Positions 27,813 through 39,916 are shown, counted from the first letter of the stretch. The stretch is 64,000 nt of DNA from Neisseria bacilliformis (GCF_014055025.1 NZ_CP059571.1:372001-436000); one strand, 5' to 3'. The notes: a model not told the origin generated them from the letters alone. Numbers and translations: made by a program.

Positions 27813-28373
27813 ATGAAACTGTTTTACCTCCCTGTTTTCACCGCCCTTGTTTCCCTCTCCCTTCCCGCGCAGGCCGCCACCTATGTGTGCGGCAGCGGCG
27901 AAAACACCAGCTATTCCAGCGAAAAAACCGACCCCTCCTGCCGCGAATCGCAGCGCGCGCCCGCCGCCAAAGCGGAAAAAACCGACAAGGCCGACATCTG
28001 GGCCGATTCGTTTTTCGACGACCTCACCGTCCTGCCACCCGCCGCGCAAAACACCGCCGCCAACAAAGCCGAGCCGCCGAAAATGACGGTGAAACTGCGC
28101 CACAGCCCGCAGCAGGCCGCCGTGAAAACCGCCGCCCCGGCCAAAGCCCCCGTCCGCGCTGCCGCGCCCATCTATGCCGCCGTGAAACCCAGGCTCACGC
28201 GCGACCAAATCCTGCAAAAGGAAATCAGCAGCGAACGCGCCGCGCTGGTGCGCACCAAAGGCCAGCTCGAAGCCGCGCTCAAACAGGGCGGCAACGCCGC
28301 CCACCTGCAACGCGCCGTGGCCGACCGCGAGGCCAACATCCGCGCCATCGAACGCGAACTGAAAAAGTTTTAA
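27813..28373 (+). CDS. Secreted protein with C-terminal coiled coil, unknown function
   Basis: 186 residues. Signal peptide MKLFYLPVFTALVSLSLPAQ then AA. The mature protein begins with TYVCGSGENTSYSSEKTDPSCRES (two Cys, resembling the DUF4124-like periplasmic N-terminus), then a Pro/Ala-rich linker and a helical charged C-terminus (RDQILQKEISSERAALVRTKGQLEAALKQGG) likely to be a coiled coil. Family not firmly recognised. Confidence 0.75.
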   Translation: MKLFYLPVFTALVSLSLPAQAATYVCGSGENTSYSSEKTDPSCRESQRAPAAKAEKTDKADIWADSFFDDLTVLPPAAQNTAANKAEPPKMTVKLRHSPQQAAVKTAAPAKAPVRAAAPIYAAVKPRLTRDQILQKEISSERAALVRTKGQLEAALKQGGNAAHLQRAVADREANIRAIERELKKF

Positions 28374-28395
28374 ACGCCCGCGCCGGTATGCGCAG

Positions 28396-28438
28396 AGGCC
28401 GTCTGAAAAACTGTGTAACACGGTTTTCAGACGGCCTT
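28396..28438. terminator. Inverted DUS hairpin
   Basis: AGGCCGTCTGAAAA stem, then a T-rich stretch, about 20 bp after the preceding stop. Confidence 0.7.
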
Positions 28439-28455
28439 TTTCCTGCCGCGCCGCC

Positions 28456-30962
<2,507 letters not shown>

Positions 30963-30983
30963 AACCCGTTTAAAGGAAAAACC

Positions 30984-31400
30984 ATGGGCTACCCGCAACA
31001 GGTGATAGACAACATCCTCAACCTGCCCGCCGACAAACGCTGCCTGCACGCGCTGAAAAACATTGCCGAGGCGGAAACGCTGTATGTGCTGGCCGACGAC
31101 GAAGGCGAATGCCGTTTCTGGGCGGACGAGGGCGAAGAGGCCACCTTCCTCCCCGTGTGGCCGGAGCAGGAATTTGCCGAAATGATGAAATCCGAGGGCG
31201 AATCGGTGTGGGAATTTGCGCTGGAAGAATTCTTGCGGGACAGCGTGCCGTGGCTGATGGAAGAGGGCTGCGGCATCAGCGTCTTCCCCGTGGCCGCCCA
31301 CCCCGAAAGCGTGGTGATGCCCGCCGTCGAATTTGCCGCCCGCGTCAATCGGATTCTGGACGAAAGCTACGGCGAGGCACTGGATTTGCCGTATCTGTAA
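30984..31400 (+). CDS. DUF2750 family protein
   Basis: 138 residues, acidic, no signal peptide. Pattern [15 protein letters not shown]..[14 protein letters not shown] and [22 protein letters not shown] fits DUF2750, a family of unknown function. Co-oriented with gyrB and probably co-transcribed. Confidence 0.85.
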   Translation: MGYPQQVIDNILNLPADKRCLHALKNIAEAETLYVLADDEGECRFWADEGEEATFLPVWPEQEFAEMMKSEGESVWEFALEEFLRDSVPWLMEEGCGISVFPVAAHPESVVMPAVEFAARVNRILDESYGEALDLPYL

Positions 31401-31422
31401 ACCCGTCTGTTTTGCCATACAG

Positions 31423-31454
31423 AGGCCGTCTGAAAACCCGTTTTCAGACGGCCT
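31423..31454. terminator. Inverted DUS hairpin
   Basis: AGGCCGTCTGAAAA stem with a 4-nt loop, between the DUF2750 gene and tex. Confidence 0.7.
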
Positions 31455-31492
31455 CTGTTATCATCGCCCCTTTTTCACACCGCCTTCGCAAC

Positions 31493-33781
31493 ATGAACAT
31501 CACCCAAATCCTCGCCGCCGAACTCTCCGCCGCCCCCGCCCAAATCGAAGCCGCCGTCTCCCTGCTCGACGACGGCGCAACCGTACCCTTTATCGCCCGC
31601 TACCGCAAAGAAGCCACCGGCGGCTTGGACGACACGCAGCTCCGTACCCTCGCCGAACGCCTGCAATACCTGCGCGAGCTGCAAGAGCGCAAAGCCGCCG
31701 TGTTAAAAAGCATTGAAGAACAAGGCAAACTTTCAGACGACCTTAAAGCCAAAATCGAAGCCGCCGACAACAAAACCGCGCTCGAAGACCTCTACCTGCC
31801 CTACAAACCCAAACGCCGTACCAAAGCCCAAGCCGCCCGCGAACACGGTTTGCAGCCGCTGGCCGATCTGCTTTTGGCCGAACAGCCGCAGGATGTCGAA
31901 ACCGCCGCCGCGCCCTATCTCAACGAAAACGTACCCGACACCAAAGCCGCGCTCGACGGCGCACGCGCCATTTTGATGGAACAGTTTGCCGAAGATGCCG
32001 CCCTCATCGGCCGTTTACGCGAAAAGCTGTGGAACGAAGCCGAAGTCCACGCCCAAGTGGTGGCGGGCGAAGAAGCCAAAGGCGAAAAATTCAAAGACTA
32101 TTTCGACCACCGCGAACCCGTGCGCACCATGCCCGGCCACCGCGCCCTCGCCGTTTTGCGCGGCCGCAACGAAGGCGTGCTGCACATCGCGCTCAAATAC
32201 CAAGCCGACGACACGCCGATTACCCAGCAAAGCGAATACGAACAGCTTATCGCCACGCAGTTTACCGTTTCAGACGGCCATAACTGGCTGCGCGACACCG
32301 TGCGCCTTGCGTGGCGGGCAAAAATCTTCCTCTCGCTCGAACTGGAAGCCTTAGGCCGTCTGAAAGAAGCCGCCGACAGCGACGCGATTAACGTGTTCGC
32401 CCGCAACCTCAAAGACTTACTGCTCGCCGCCCCCGCCGGCCGCCTGCCCACGCTCGGCCTCGACCCCGGCTACCGCAACGGCGTGAAATGCGCCGTCGTC
32501 AGCGACACCGGCAAACTTTTAGACACCGCCATCGTCTATCTGCACCAAGAAAACGCCATGCTCGCCGCCCTCTCGCGCCTGATTAAAGCGCACGGCGTGA
32601 AACTCATCGCCATCGGCAACGGCACGGCCAGCCGCGAAACCGACAAAATCGCCGCCGAACTGGTGCGCGGGCTGCCTGAAATGGGCCTGCACAAAATCGT
32701 CGTTTCCGAAGCGGGCGCGTCCGTCTACTCCGCCTCCGAACTCGCCGCCCGCGAGTTTCCCGACCTCGATGTCGCCCTGCGCGGCGCGGTTTCCATCGCA
32801 CGCCGCCTGCAAGACCCGCTGGCCGAGCTCGTCAAAATCGACCCCAAATCCATCGGTGTCGGCCAATACCAGCACGATGTCAACCAAAGCCAGCTCGCCA
32901 AATCGCTGGACGCGGTGGTGGAAGACTGCGTAAACGCCGTGGGCGTGGACGTAAACACCGCCTCCGCCCCCCTGCTCGCCCGCATTTCCGGCTTAAATCA
33001 AACCATTGCGCAAAATATCGTTGCCTACCGCGACGAACACGGCGCGTTCGCCAACCGCAAACAGTTGAAAAAAGTGCCCCGCCTCGGCGAAAAAACCTTC
33101 GAGCAGGCCGCCGGCTTTTTGCGCATCAACGGCGGCAGCGAACCGCTCGACGCATCCGCCGTCCACCCCGAAGCCTATCCCGTGGTCGCCAAAATGCTCG
33201 CCCAGCAAAACATCACCGCCGCCGAGCTCATCGGCAACCGCGAAAAAATCCAACACATCCGCGCCGCCGATTTCACCGACGAGCGTTTCGGCCTGCCCAC
33301 CATTTTGGACATTTTGGCGGAACTGGAAAAACCCGGCCGCGACCCGCGCGGCGAGTTTCAGACGGCCTCATTCGCCGAAGGCATACACGAAATCAAATAT
33401 TTACAAATCGGCATGATTTTAGAAGGCGTGGTCTCCAACGTCGCCAACTTCGGCGCATTCGTGGACATCGGCGTACATCAAGACGGCTTGGTACACATCT
33501 CCGCCCTGTCCGACCGTTTCGTGCAAGACCCGCGCGAAATCGTCAAAGCCGGCGACGTGGTGAAAGTGAAAGTGCTGGAAGTCGATGCCGAACGCAAACG
33601 CATCGCCCTCACCATGCGCCTTTCAGACGACCCCGCATCAGGCGCGGCAGGCAAAAGGCCGTCTGAACACCGCGACGCGCGTTCCGCCAACCGAAGCGGT
33701 ATGAAAAACGGCAAACCCCAACGCGAGCGGGCGCCGCAGAATAGTGCGATGGCCGATGCGTTGGCGAAGTTGAAAAAATAG
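31493..33781 (+). CDS. tex: Transcription accessory protein Tex
   Basis: 762 residues. The N-terminal Tex helical domain is followed by the YqgF/RNase H-like domain ([17 protein letters not shown], from about residue 320), helix-hairpin-helix domains ([15 protein letters not shown]) and a C-terminal S1 RNA-binding domain ([31 protein letters not shown]). Start [12 protein letters not shown] at 31493; frames opening further upstream are rejected. Four uptake sequences are read in frame (32268, 32351, 33355, 33656), the last giving [10 protein letters not shown] near the C-terminus. Confidence 0.96.
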   Translation: MNITQILAAELSAAPAQIEAAVSLLDDGATVPFIARYRKEATGGLDDTQLRTLAERLQYLRELQERKAAVLKSIEEQGKLSDDLKAKIEAADNKTALEDLYLPYKPKRRTKAQAAREHGLQPLADLLLAEQPQDVETAAAPYLNENVPDTKAALDGARAILMEQFAEDAALIGRLREKLWNEAEVHAQVVAGEEAKGEKFKDYFDHREPVRTMPGHRALAVLRGRNEGVLHIALKYQADDTPITQQSEYEQLIATQFTVSDGHNWLRDTVRLAWRAKIFLSLELEALGRLKEAADSDAINVFARNLKDLLLAAPAGRLPTLGLDPGYRNGVKCAVVSDTGKLLDTAIVYLHQENAMLAALSRLIKAHGVKLIAIGNGTASRETDKIAAELVRGLPEMGLHKIVVSEAGASVYSASELAAREFPDLDVALRGAVSIARRLQDPLAELVKIDPKSIGVGQYQHDVNQSQLAKSLDAVVEDCVNAVGVDVNTASAPLLARISGLNQTIAQNIVAYRDEHGAFANRKQLKKVPRLGEKTFEQAAGFLRINGGSEPLDASAVHPEAYPVVAKMLAQQNITAAELIGNREKIQHIRAADFTDERFGLPTILDILAELEKPGRDPRGEFQTASFAEGIHEIKYLQIGMILEGVVSNVANFGAFVDIGVHQDGLVHISALSDRFVQDPREIVKAGDVVKVKVLEVDAERKRIALTMRLSDDPASGAAGKRPSEHRDARSANRSGMKNGKPQRERAPQNSAMADALAKLKK

Positions 33782-33784
33782 ATT

Positions 33785-33803
33785 TTCAGGCTGCCTGAAA
33801 CCA
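33785..33803. repeat. Uptake-sequence palindrome of another dialect
   Basis: TTTTCAGGCTGCCTGAAA contains AGGCTGCCTGAA (Simonsiella dialect) and, on the other strand, AGGCAGCCTGAA (Kingella dialect). It follows tex and precedes the RhuM-like gene. Confidence 0.65.
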
Positions 33804-33833
33804 AGCTCGGCGCAGCAAACCAGAAAGCACATC

Positions 33834-34850
33834 ATGGCCGGCAACACGCTTATTCTCTACACCACCCAAGACGGCGCAGCGCAATTCGTTTTGCGCGAAC
33901 TCGGCGGGCAGCTTTGGCTGACGCAGGCGGAAATCGCCGCGCTGTATCAGACTACCGTGTCCAATATCAACAAACATATCAAGGCGATATTGGCAGAGAA
34001 CGAACTCCCCGAACGGGCAACTATTGAGTATTACTCAATAGTTCAAACCGAGGGCGGCAGGGAAATCCGCCGCGAAGTCGCACACTACGCCCTGCCGATG
34101 ATTATCGCCATCGGCTACCGCGTCCGCTCCACGCGCGGCACGCAGTTCCGCCAGTGGGCGACGCGCACGCTGGGCGGGTATCTGCAAAAGGGTTTTGCCA
34201 TTGACGATGAACGCCTGAAAAATCCGCCTGTCGGCACAGTCGCCGCGCCCGATTATTTCGATGAATTGCTGGAGCGCATCCGCGACATCCGCGCCAGCGA
34301 AAAGCGCGTTTATCTGCGTGTGCGTGAGATTTTCGCGCTGGCGGCGGATTACCAACCGAGTTTCAAAGACACCACGCGCTTTTTCCAAATCATTCAAAAC
34401 AAGCTGCATTTTGCCTGCACGGGGCAGACCGCCGCCGAGTTGGTTTACCGCCGCGCCGACGCATCGCAGCCCTTGATGGGCTTGACCCACACCGCCACTA
34501 CAGGCGTGGTACGCAAATCCGACATCAAAACGGCGAAAAATTATCTGCGCCAAGACGAAATCAGCGAGTTGAACCGCATCGTTACCATGTGGCTGGATTT
34601 TGCCGAAGACCAGGCCAAGCGCAAAAAACAAATCTTTCTGCACGACTGGCAGGAAAAGCTGGATCAATTTTTGCAGTTCAACGACCGCAAAGTATTGCAA
34701 GATTCAGGAAAAATCAGCAAGAAACAGGCAGACGAAAAAGCCGCCGCCGAATACGAACGCTATGCCGCCGCGCAACGCGCCATCAAAGAACAGCAGGGCG
34801 AGAGTGATATTGCCGAATTGCTGGCTTTGAGCCGCCGCAAACCGCAGTAA
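33834..34850 (+). CDS. RhuM-family virulence-associated protein
   Basis: 338 residues. The N-terminus has the winged-helix-like WLTQAEIAALYQTTVSNINKHIKAIL (about 27-52) and YYSIVQTEGGREIRREVAHYALPMIIAIGYRVRSTRGTQFRQWAT, the hallmark of RhuM proteins, originally seen in a Salmonella pathogenicity island and now often found near defence or mobile loci. The C-terminal third is charged and helical (KQADEKAAAEYERYAAAQRAIKEQQ). Biochemical function is unknown. Flanked on both sides by non-native uptake sequences. Confidence 0.88.
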   Translation: MAGNTLILYTTQDGAAQFVLRELGGQLWLTQAEIAALYQTTVSNINKHIKAILAENELPERATIEYYSIVQTEGGREIRREVAHYALPMIIAIGYRVRSTRGTQFRQWATRTLGGYLQKGFAIDDERLKNPPVGTVAAPDYFDELLERIRDIRASEKRVYLRVREIFALAADYQPSFKDTTRFFQIIQNKLHFACTGQTAAELVYRRADASQPLMGLTHTATTGVVRKSDIKTAKNYLRQDEISELNRIVTMWLDFAEDQAKRKKQIFLHDWQEKLDQFLQFNDRKVLQDSGKISKKQADEKAAAEYERYAAAQRAIKEQQGESDIAELLALSRRKPQ

Positions 34851-34852
34851 AA

Positions 34853-34881
34853 GCAGCCTGAAAACCCTTTCAGGCTGCCTT
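34853..34881. terminator. Hairpin of GCAGCCTGAA uptake sequences
   Basis: GCAGCCTGAAA and TTTCAGGCTGC form an inverted pair with a 4-6 nt loop right after the RhuM-like stop. It is the Kingella-type dialect used in the same hairpin format as native pairs. Confidence 0.7.
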
Positions 34882-34914
34882 TCCCCTATCCCGACACTAT
34901 CCAAAGGCAAGACC

Positions 34915-35334
34915 ATGGAAAACACCAATTTCATTCCCAACCGCCTGCTCGCCGACACCCCGCCCAGCGAGTCCTTGCAGCCTGAAAAAAGCACCGCCAC
35001 CCCGCCGCTGCTGTTCAGCCGCGAGCTGATGAGCGAATTGGGCATTGATAAAAACCACTGCGGTATTTTCAGCGTGCACGACGAAGCCATAAAGCCGACG
35101 CTGGACGGGCGTTGTGAATTGCTGGTTGATTTCTCCGATAACAAACTCACCGACGGCGGCATCTACGCCCTGCAAATCGGCAGCCGCTCCCTTGTCCGCC
35201 GCGTAAAACTGCTGCTGCGCCAAATCATTCTGGCCTGCGACAATCCAGAATACCCCGATATGGTTGTTGAAGGCGAAGACCTGAACCGGCTGAAAGTCAT
35301 CGGCCGCGTGCGCTATATCGGGCAGCGCGTGTAG
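34915..35334 (+). CDS. S24/LexA-like C-terminal domain protein without HTH
   Basis: 139 residues. Residues about 45-90 (FSVHDEAIKPTLDGRCELLVDFSDNKLTDGGIYALQIG) follow the S24 pattern of phage repressor C-terminal domains, usually GDSMEPTL..GD..LVD. There is no DNA-binding domain, and the catalytic Ser position is Glu, so self-cleavage is unlikely. A Kingella-type uptake core is read in frame as LQPEK (34977-34988). Together with the RhuM-like gene it forms a small accessory cassette. Confidence 0.65.
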   Translation: MENTNFIPNRLLADTPPSESLQPEKSTATPPLLFSRELMSELGIDKNHCGIFSVHDEAIKPTLDGRCELLVDFSDNKLTDGGIYALQIGSRSLVRRVKLLLRQIILACDNPEYPDMVVEGEDLNRLKVIGRVRYIGQRV

Positions 35335-35341
35335 GGCAAAA

Positions 35342-35394
35342 ACACAGAGGCCGTCTGAAAACCCGTTTTTCGGTTTTTCAGACGGCCTCTGTGT
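35342..35394. terminator. Long bidirectional DUS hairpin
   Basis: ACACAGAGGCCGTCTGAAAA pairs perfectly with its complement; the stem extends beyond the DUS on the outer side. It lies between the S24-like gene and pyrD, which converge. Confidence 0.8.
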
Positions 35395-35416
35395 CTTTTT
35401 CAGACGCGGGCGGCGT

Positions 35417-36421
35417 TCAGCGGCAGGCTTCGATGCATTCGCGCACGAGTTCGGGGCCGCGGTAGACCATGCCGCTGTAAAGCTGGACGGCGGTTGCGCC
35501 CAGGCGCAGTTTTTCCGCCGCGTCGCTGCCGGACAGGATACCGCCTGCGCCGATGATGGGGCGTTTGCCGTCGAGGTGTCCGGCCAGCAGCTTTAAGACG
35601 CGGTTGCTTTTTTCGCGCACGGGTTCGCCCGATAGGCCGCCGGCTTCGGCGGCGAGCGGGTGGCTGCCGAGGGCGGTTTTGTCGGTGGTGGTGTTGGTGG
35701 CGATGATGCCGTCCATTTCGGTTTGGATGACGACGCGGGCGATGTCTTCGATTTGCGCGTCGTCGAGGTCGGGGGCGATTTTGACGGCGAGGGGGACGTA
35801 TCTGCCGTGTTCGGCGGCAAGCTGCGCCTGTTTGTTTTTCAGGGCGGTCAGGAGCGCGGTGAGTTCGTCGCCGCCTTGCAGGTCGCGCAGGTTTTTGGTG
35901 TTGGGCGAGGAGATGTTGACGGTGATGTAGCCGGCGTGGGGATAGGCTTTTTCGAGGCAGGCGAGGTAGTCGGCGGCGGCGTTTTCGATGGGGGTTACGG
36001 CGTTTTTGCCGATGTTGATGCCGAGTATGCCTTTGTAGCGGCTTTTTTCGATGTTGGCGGTGAGGGCGTCGATGCCGTGGTTGTTGAAACCCATGCGGTT
36101 GACGATGGCGCGGTGTTCGGGCAGGCGGAACAGGCGCGGTTGGGGGTTGCCGCTTTGGGGCAGGGGGGTTACGGTGCCCACTTCGATGAAGCCGAAGCCC
36201 AGCGCGGCCAGCGCGTCGATGTATTCGCCGTTTTTGTCGAGGCCGGCGGCGAGGCCGACGGGGTTGGGCAGGGTGAGACCCATAAGCTCGGTGGGGCGGG
36301 TGTCGCGTTCGACGGCGGGGAGTATGCCGCAGCAGGCGGCGGTTTTGAGGGCGGTGAGGGCGAGGTGGTGGGCTTTTTCGGGGTCGAGGCAGAAGACGAG
36401 GGGGCGGAGCAGGGAGTACAT
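35417..36421 (-). CDS. pyrD: Dihydroorotate dehydrogenase (quinone), class 2
   Basis: 334 residues. FMN-dependent, membrane-associated step of pyrimidine synthesis. The N-terminal amphipathic YSLLRPLVFCLDPEKAHHLALTAL is typical of class 2; NPVGLAAGLDKNG, GFIEVGTVTPLPQ-GNP-PRLFRL, the catalytic-loop region VNISSPNTKNLR and the C-terminal GAGGI follow. Confidence 0.96.
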   Translation of the reverse strand: MYSLLRPLVFCLDPEKAHHLALTALKTAACCGILPAVERDTRPTELMGLTLPNPVGLAAGLDKNGEYIDALAALGFGFIEVGTVTPLPQSGNPQPRLFRLPEHRAIVNRMGFNNHGIDALTANIEKSRYKGILGINIGKNAVTPIENAAADYLACLEKAYPHAGYITVNISSPNTKNLRDLQGGDELTALLTALKNKQAQLAAEHGRYVPLAVKIAPDLDDAQIEDIARVVIQTEMDGIIATNTTTDKTALGSHPLAAEAGGLSGEPVREKSNRVLKLLAGHLDGKRPIIGAGGILSGSDAAEKLRLGATAVQLYSGMVYRGPELVRECIEACR

Positions 36422-36498
36422 GGTTTGAGGCTGTCTGAAAAGGGAAAAACGGGCGGATTCTACCTGAAATCCGCCCGTTCGGTTTGGTGCGTCCGAGT

Positions 36499-36512
36499 GT
36501 CAGCAGACTCTA
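36499..36512. repeat. Solo match to the MITE-like terminus
   Basis: TGTCAGCAGACTCTA differs at two positions from the right end of the element at 18431; its final CTA is the stop codon (TAG on the minus strand) of the DUF924 gene. Confidence 0.35.
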
Positions 36513-37049
36513 AAACCCCCGGCCTTCGGCGGCGAGGAATTTCAGCTCTTCGGGTGTGCTTTCGCGTCCCAAAACGGCGTTGCGGTGGGGGTAGCGGCCG
36601 AAGCGGTCGATGACGGCCTGGTGTTTGAGCTCGAAATCCAGCGGTGCGCCGGGGGCGTATTGTTTGAATACGCCGACGGCGTGGGCGTGCAGCTCCGCGC
36701 TTTCGCTGTGCATAAAGGGCATCAGCATGAATTGGCGTTCTTCGGGGGTCATGGCGGCGAAGCCGGGGCGGGTGATGGCTTCCTGCGCCAGACACAGGGC
36801 GGCCAAGTCCTGCGCGTAGGCCTGCGGGCTGTTGCGGAACAGGTTGCGGGAAAACTGGTCGAGGATGATGATTTCGGCCAGCCGCCCCTGCATGGTTTTG
36901 CGCCAGCCGTGCAGCGTGCCGGCGGCTGCGCGCTGCCAGAGCGGATAAAAGAGCATGTGCACTTTTTCGTCGAAGGCGGGGTTTTTGGCGAACCAGTGGG
37001 GACGGTTTTCTTCGGCAAACCAGAATGCCAGTACGTCTTGCGTTTCCAT
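36510..37049 (-). CDS. DUF924 family protein
   Basis: 179 residues. VLAFWFAEENRPHWF, GRLAEIIILDQFSRNLFR, FMLMPFMHSES and the C-terminal FGRYPHRNAVLGRESTPEELKFL match DUF924, an all-helical TPR-like family without known function. Its stop codon coincides with a MITE-terminus match. Confidence 0.88.
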   Translation of the reverse strand: METQDVLAFWFAEENRPHWFAKNPAFDEKVHMLFYPLWQRAAAGTLHGWRKTMQGRLAEIIILDQFSRNLFRNSPQAYAQDLAALCLAQEAITRPGFAAMTPEERQFMLMPFMHSESAELHAHAVGVFKQYAPGAPLDFELKHQAVIDRFGRYPHRNAVLGRESTPEELKFLAAEGRGF

Positions 37050-37074
37050 GTCGGTCTCCTTTTTTCAGACGGCC

Positions 37075-37398
37075 TCAATACACTTTCAAGAGTTCCACTT
37101 CAAACACCAGCGTGGCGTTGGGCGGAATCACGCCGCCCGCACCGCGTGCGCCGTAGCCCATTTCGGGCGGGATGGTGAGGACGCGTTTGCCGCCTTCCTT
37201 CATGCCCGCGAAGCCTTCGTCCCAGCCGCGTATCACCTGGCCTGCGCCGAGTTTGAACTCGAAAGGCTCGCCCCGGTCGAGGCTGGAATCGAATTTGCCG
37301 CCGTCGGCGAGGCGGCCGGTGTAGTGGACGGCGATGCGGCGGCCTTTTTCGGCGGTTGCGCCGCTGCCGGTTCGGATGTCTTCAATGATGAGGCTCAT
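37075..37398 (-). CDS. FKBP-type peptidyl-prolyl isomerase
   Basis: 107 residues, single FKBP domain without signal peptide, so cytoplasmic. [49 protein letters not shown] and [29 protein letters not shown] retain the active-site aromatics. ATG 37398 is chosen over 37413 to match other neisserial FKBPs. The stop directly abuts a DUS. Confidence 0.94.
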   Translation of the reverse strand: MSLIIEDIRTGSGATAEKGRRIAVHYTGRLADGGKFDSSLDRGEPFEFKLGAGQVIRGWDEGFAGMKEGGKRVLTIPPEMGYGARGAGGVIPPNATLVFEVELLKVY

Positions 37399-37433
37399 GG
37401 TGTGCTCCTTCAAACGGTGTGGGAAAGGGGAAG

Positions 37434-37474
37434 AGGCCGTCTGAAAAACGGGATGCCGCGTTTTCAGACGGCCT
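37434..37474. terminator. Inverted DUS hairpin
   Basis: AGGCCGTCTGAAAA stem between the FKBP gene start and uvrD. A second, tighter pair lies at 37535-37566 just downstream of the uvrD stop. Confidence 0.65.
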
Positions 37475-37534
37475 CTGTGTCATATGCGCCCGTATTGTAC
37501 AGGGTTTGGCGTTTTTTCAAAGCGATGAGGATTG

Positions 37535-37566
37535 AGGCCGTCTGAAAAGTATTTTTCAGACGGCCT
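37535..37566. terminator. Inverted DUS hairpin after uvrD
   Basis: Perfect AGGCCGTCTGAAAA stem with a 4-nt loop and T-rich flank. Together with the DUS forming the uvrD stop codon, three arms lie within 80 bp. Confidence 0.7.
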
Positions 37567-37597
37567 TTTTTGTTTTACCTGCGTTGAAGCCGTGTTT

Positions 37598-39799
37598 TCA
37601 GACGGCCTCCAATTTGGCAAAGCCGGTGTCCAGCTCTTTGATGCCCTGTTTGCCGAAATTAATCGTCAGCCGTGCCGAGCCGCCTTTGTCGGCCGCGTCG
37701 ATGATCACACCGGTGCCGAATTTGGCGTGGCGCACGTTTTGGCCGATGCGGAAACCGCCGTAGCTTTGGGCGGGTTGGTAGGTGTCGGCGGCGGGGATGT
37801 CGCTGCGGCGCGGTTTGTCGGCGAACGTGGTTGCGGTTTTGTGCGGCGAAAGAAAGTGCAGCACTTCGGGCGGGATTTCTTCGACAAAGCGCGAGGGCAC
37901 GCCGAACTGGGTCTGCCCGTGCAGCATACGCTGTTGCGCCATGCTGATGTAGAGGCGTTTGCGGGCGCGGGTGATGGCCACATACATCAGGCGGCGTTCT
38001 TCCTGCAAGCCGCCGCGCTCGGCCAGCGAAAGCTCGCTGGGGAAGCGGCCTTCTTCCATGCCGGTGAGGAACACGGTGTCAAATTCCAAGCCTTTGGCGG
38101 CGTGCACGGTCATCAGCTGCACCGCGTCTTCGCCTTCGCCCGCCTGGTTTTCGCCCGATTCGAGCGCGGCGTTGCTTAAAAAGGCGAGAATCGGAAAGGC
38201 GGGGTCGGCGGCGGCGTTTTCGGGCAGGATTTCAAAATTGCTCTCTTCGGGTTTGAACGCGATGGCGGCATTGACGAGTTCGTCGAGGTTGTCCAAACGG
38301 TCTTGGTGGTCGCCTTTTTGCGTTTGGTAATACTCGACCAAACCGCTGTCGCGCACAATGCCCGACATGATTTCGGCCAGCGGCATTTGGCCGACTTGGG
38401 TGCGCAGGTTTTCGATCAGGCGCACGAAGGCGGCCACTTTCGCGGCTTTCGCACCGGCGGCGCAGGCGGCCTGCCACAGCGACACGCCGGTTTCGGCAGA
38501 GGCCGTCTGAAGGTTTTCGATGGTGCGCGCGCCGATACCGCGCGGCGGCATATTGATCACGCGCAAGAGGGCGTTGTCGTCGTCGGGGTTGACGGCAAGG
38601 CGCAGATAGGCCAGCGCGTGTTTGATTTCCTGCCGCTCGTAAAAGCGCAGGCCGCCGTAGATTTTGTAGGGCAGGCCGCTGCGGAACAGGGCTTGTTCGA
38701 TCACGCGCGATTGGGCGTTGCTGCGGTAGAGCACGGCGGTTTCGTTGAGGGATTTGCCCTCGCGCTGCAAGGATTTGGTTTCTTCAATCACAAACTGCGC
38801 TTCGTCAAAATCGGACGGGGCGGAGAAAAAGCGGATTTTGTCGCCCGCTTCGGCATCGGTGCGCAGGTTTTTGCCCAAACGCTCGTCGTTGTTTTCAATC
38901 ACGGCGTTGGCGGCGGCGAGAATGTTGCCGACCGAGCGGTAGTTTTGTTCGAGCTTCACCGGTTCGCTGATGTGAAACTCGTTCATCAGGGCGGCCATAT
39001 TGCCGACGTGTGCGCCGCGAAAACGGTAGATGCTCTGGTCGTCGTCGCCCACGGCAAACACGGCGGCATTCCCGCCCGCCATCAGTTTCAGCCACGCATA
39101 TTGCAGTTTGTTGGTGTCTTGAAACTCGTCAACCAAAATATGGTTGAAACGGTTTTGATAATGGCGGCGCAGCATTTCGTTGTTCTGCAACAGCTCGTAG
39201 CTGCGCAACATCAGTTCGGCAAAATCGACCACGCCCTCGCGCTGGCAGACTTTGTCGTATTCGGCGTAGCACTCGATCAGGCGGCGCGTGTGCGGGTCGG
39301 GGGCTTCGATAGCATTTGCCCGCAGGCCGCTTTCCTTTTGCGCGTTGATAAAGCCCTGCAAAGTACGCGGCGCGATGATTTCTTCGGCGATGTTGAGGGT
39401 TTTCAGCAGGCGTTTGATCAGCGAGAGCTGGTCGCCGCTGTCGAGAATCTGAAACGAGGCGGGCAGACCCGCGTCGCGGTGGTGCAGGCGCAGAAAGCGG
39501 TGGCACAGGCCGTGGAACGTGCCCAGCCACATCGCGCGGATGTTCACCGGAATCATCGCGCCCAAACGAGTCTGCATTTCTTTGGCCGCCTTGTTGGTAA
39601 ACGTAACCGCCATAATGCTGTGCACACTCGCCTGCGAGCTTTGCAAAAGCCACGCGATGCGCGTGGTCAGCACCCGCGTTTTGCCGCTGCCCGCGCCCGC
39701 CAGCACCAGCGCGGATTGCGGCGGCCAGGTTACGGCGGCAAGCTGTTCGGGGTTCAAACCCTGCAACAGGGCGGATGATGGGGATTCGGTGGAGAACAT
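37598..39799 (-). CDS. uvrD: DNA helicase UvrD (superfamily 1)
   Basis: 733 residues. Walker A AGAGSGKTRVL (about 30-40), VTFTNKAAKEM, LVDEFQDTN, DDDQSIYRFRGA, and the later motifs VMTVHAAKGLEFDTVFLTGMEEGRFP and RRLMYVAITRARKRL are all present. 3'-5' helicase of excision and mismatch repair. Start MFSTESPSSALLQGLN; upstream in-frame sequence is repeat DNA. The C-terminus KLEAV and stop are supplied by a DUS. Confidence 0.96.
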   Translation of the reverse strand: MFSTESPSSALLQGLNPEQLAAVTWPPQSALVLAGAGSGKTRVLTTRIAWLLQSSQASVHSIMAVTFTNKAAKEMQTRLGAMIPVNIRAMWLGTFHGLCHRFLRLHHRDAGLPASFQILDSGDQLSLIKRLLKTLNIAEEIIAPRTLQGFINAQKESGLRANAIEAPDPHTRRLIECYAEYDKVCQREGVVDFAELMLRSYELLQNNEMLRRHYQNRFNHILVDEFQDTNKLQYAWLKLMAGGNAAVFAVGDDDQSIYRFRGAHVGNMAALMNEFHISEPVKLEQNYRSVGNILAAANAVIENNDERLGKNLRTDAEAGDKIRFFSAPSDFDEAQFVIEETKSLQREGKSLNETAVLYRSNAQSRVIEQALFRSGLPYKIYGGLRFYERQEIKHALAYLRLAVNPDDDNALLRVINMPPRGIGARTIENLQTASAETGVSLWQAACAAGAKAAKVAAFVRLIENLRTQVGQMPLAEIMSGIVRDSGLVEYYQTQKGDHQDRLDNLDELVNAAIAFKPEESNFEILPENAAADPAFPILAFLSNAALESGENQAGEGEDAVQLMTVHAAKGLEFDTVFLTGMEEGRFPSELSLAERGGLQEERRLMYVAITRARKRLYISMAQQRMLHGQTQFGVPSRFVEEIPPEVLHFLSPHKTATTFADKPRRSDIPAADTYQPAQSYGGFRIGQNVRHAKFGTGVIIDAADKGGSARLTINFGKQGIKELDTGFAKLEAV

Positions 39800-39916
39800 G
39801 GTGAGGCCGTCTGAAAAAGCGTAAAGGCGGCATTTTAACGGATTAGGCCGTCTGAAAATCCGTTTTACAGCTTCGGGCTGCGTCGAAGCCGAGGTTTCAG
39901 ACGGCCTCTGCCGTGT

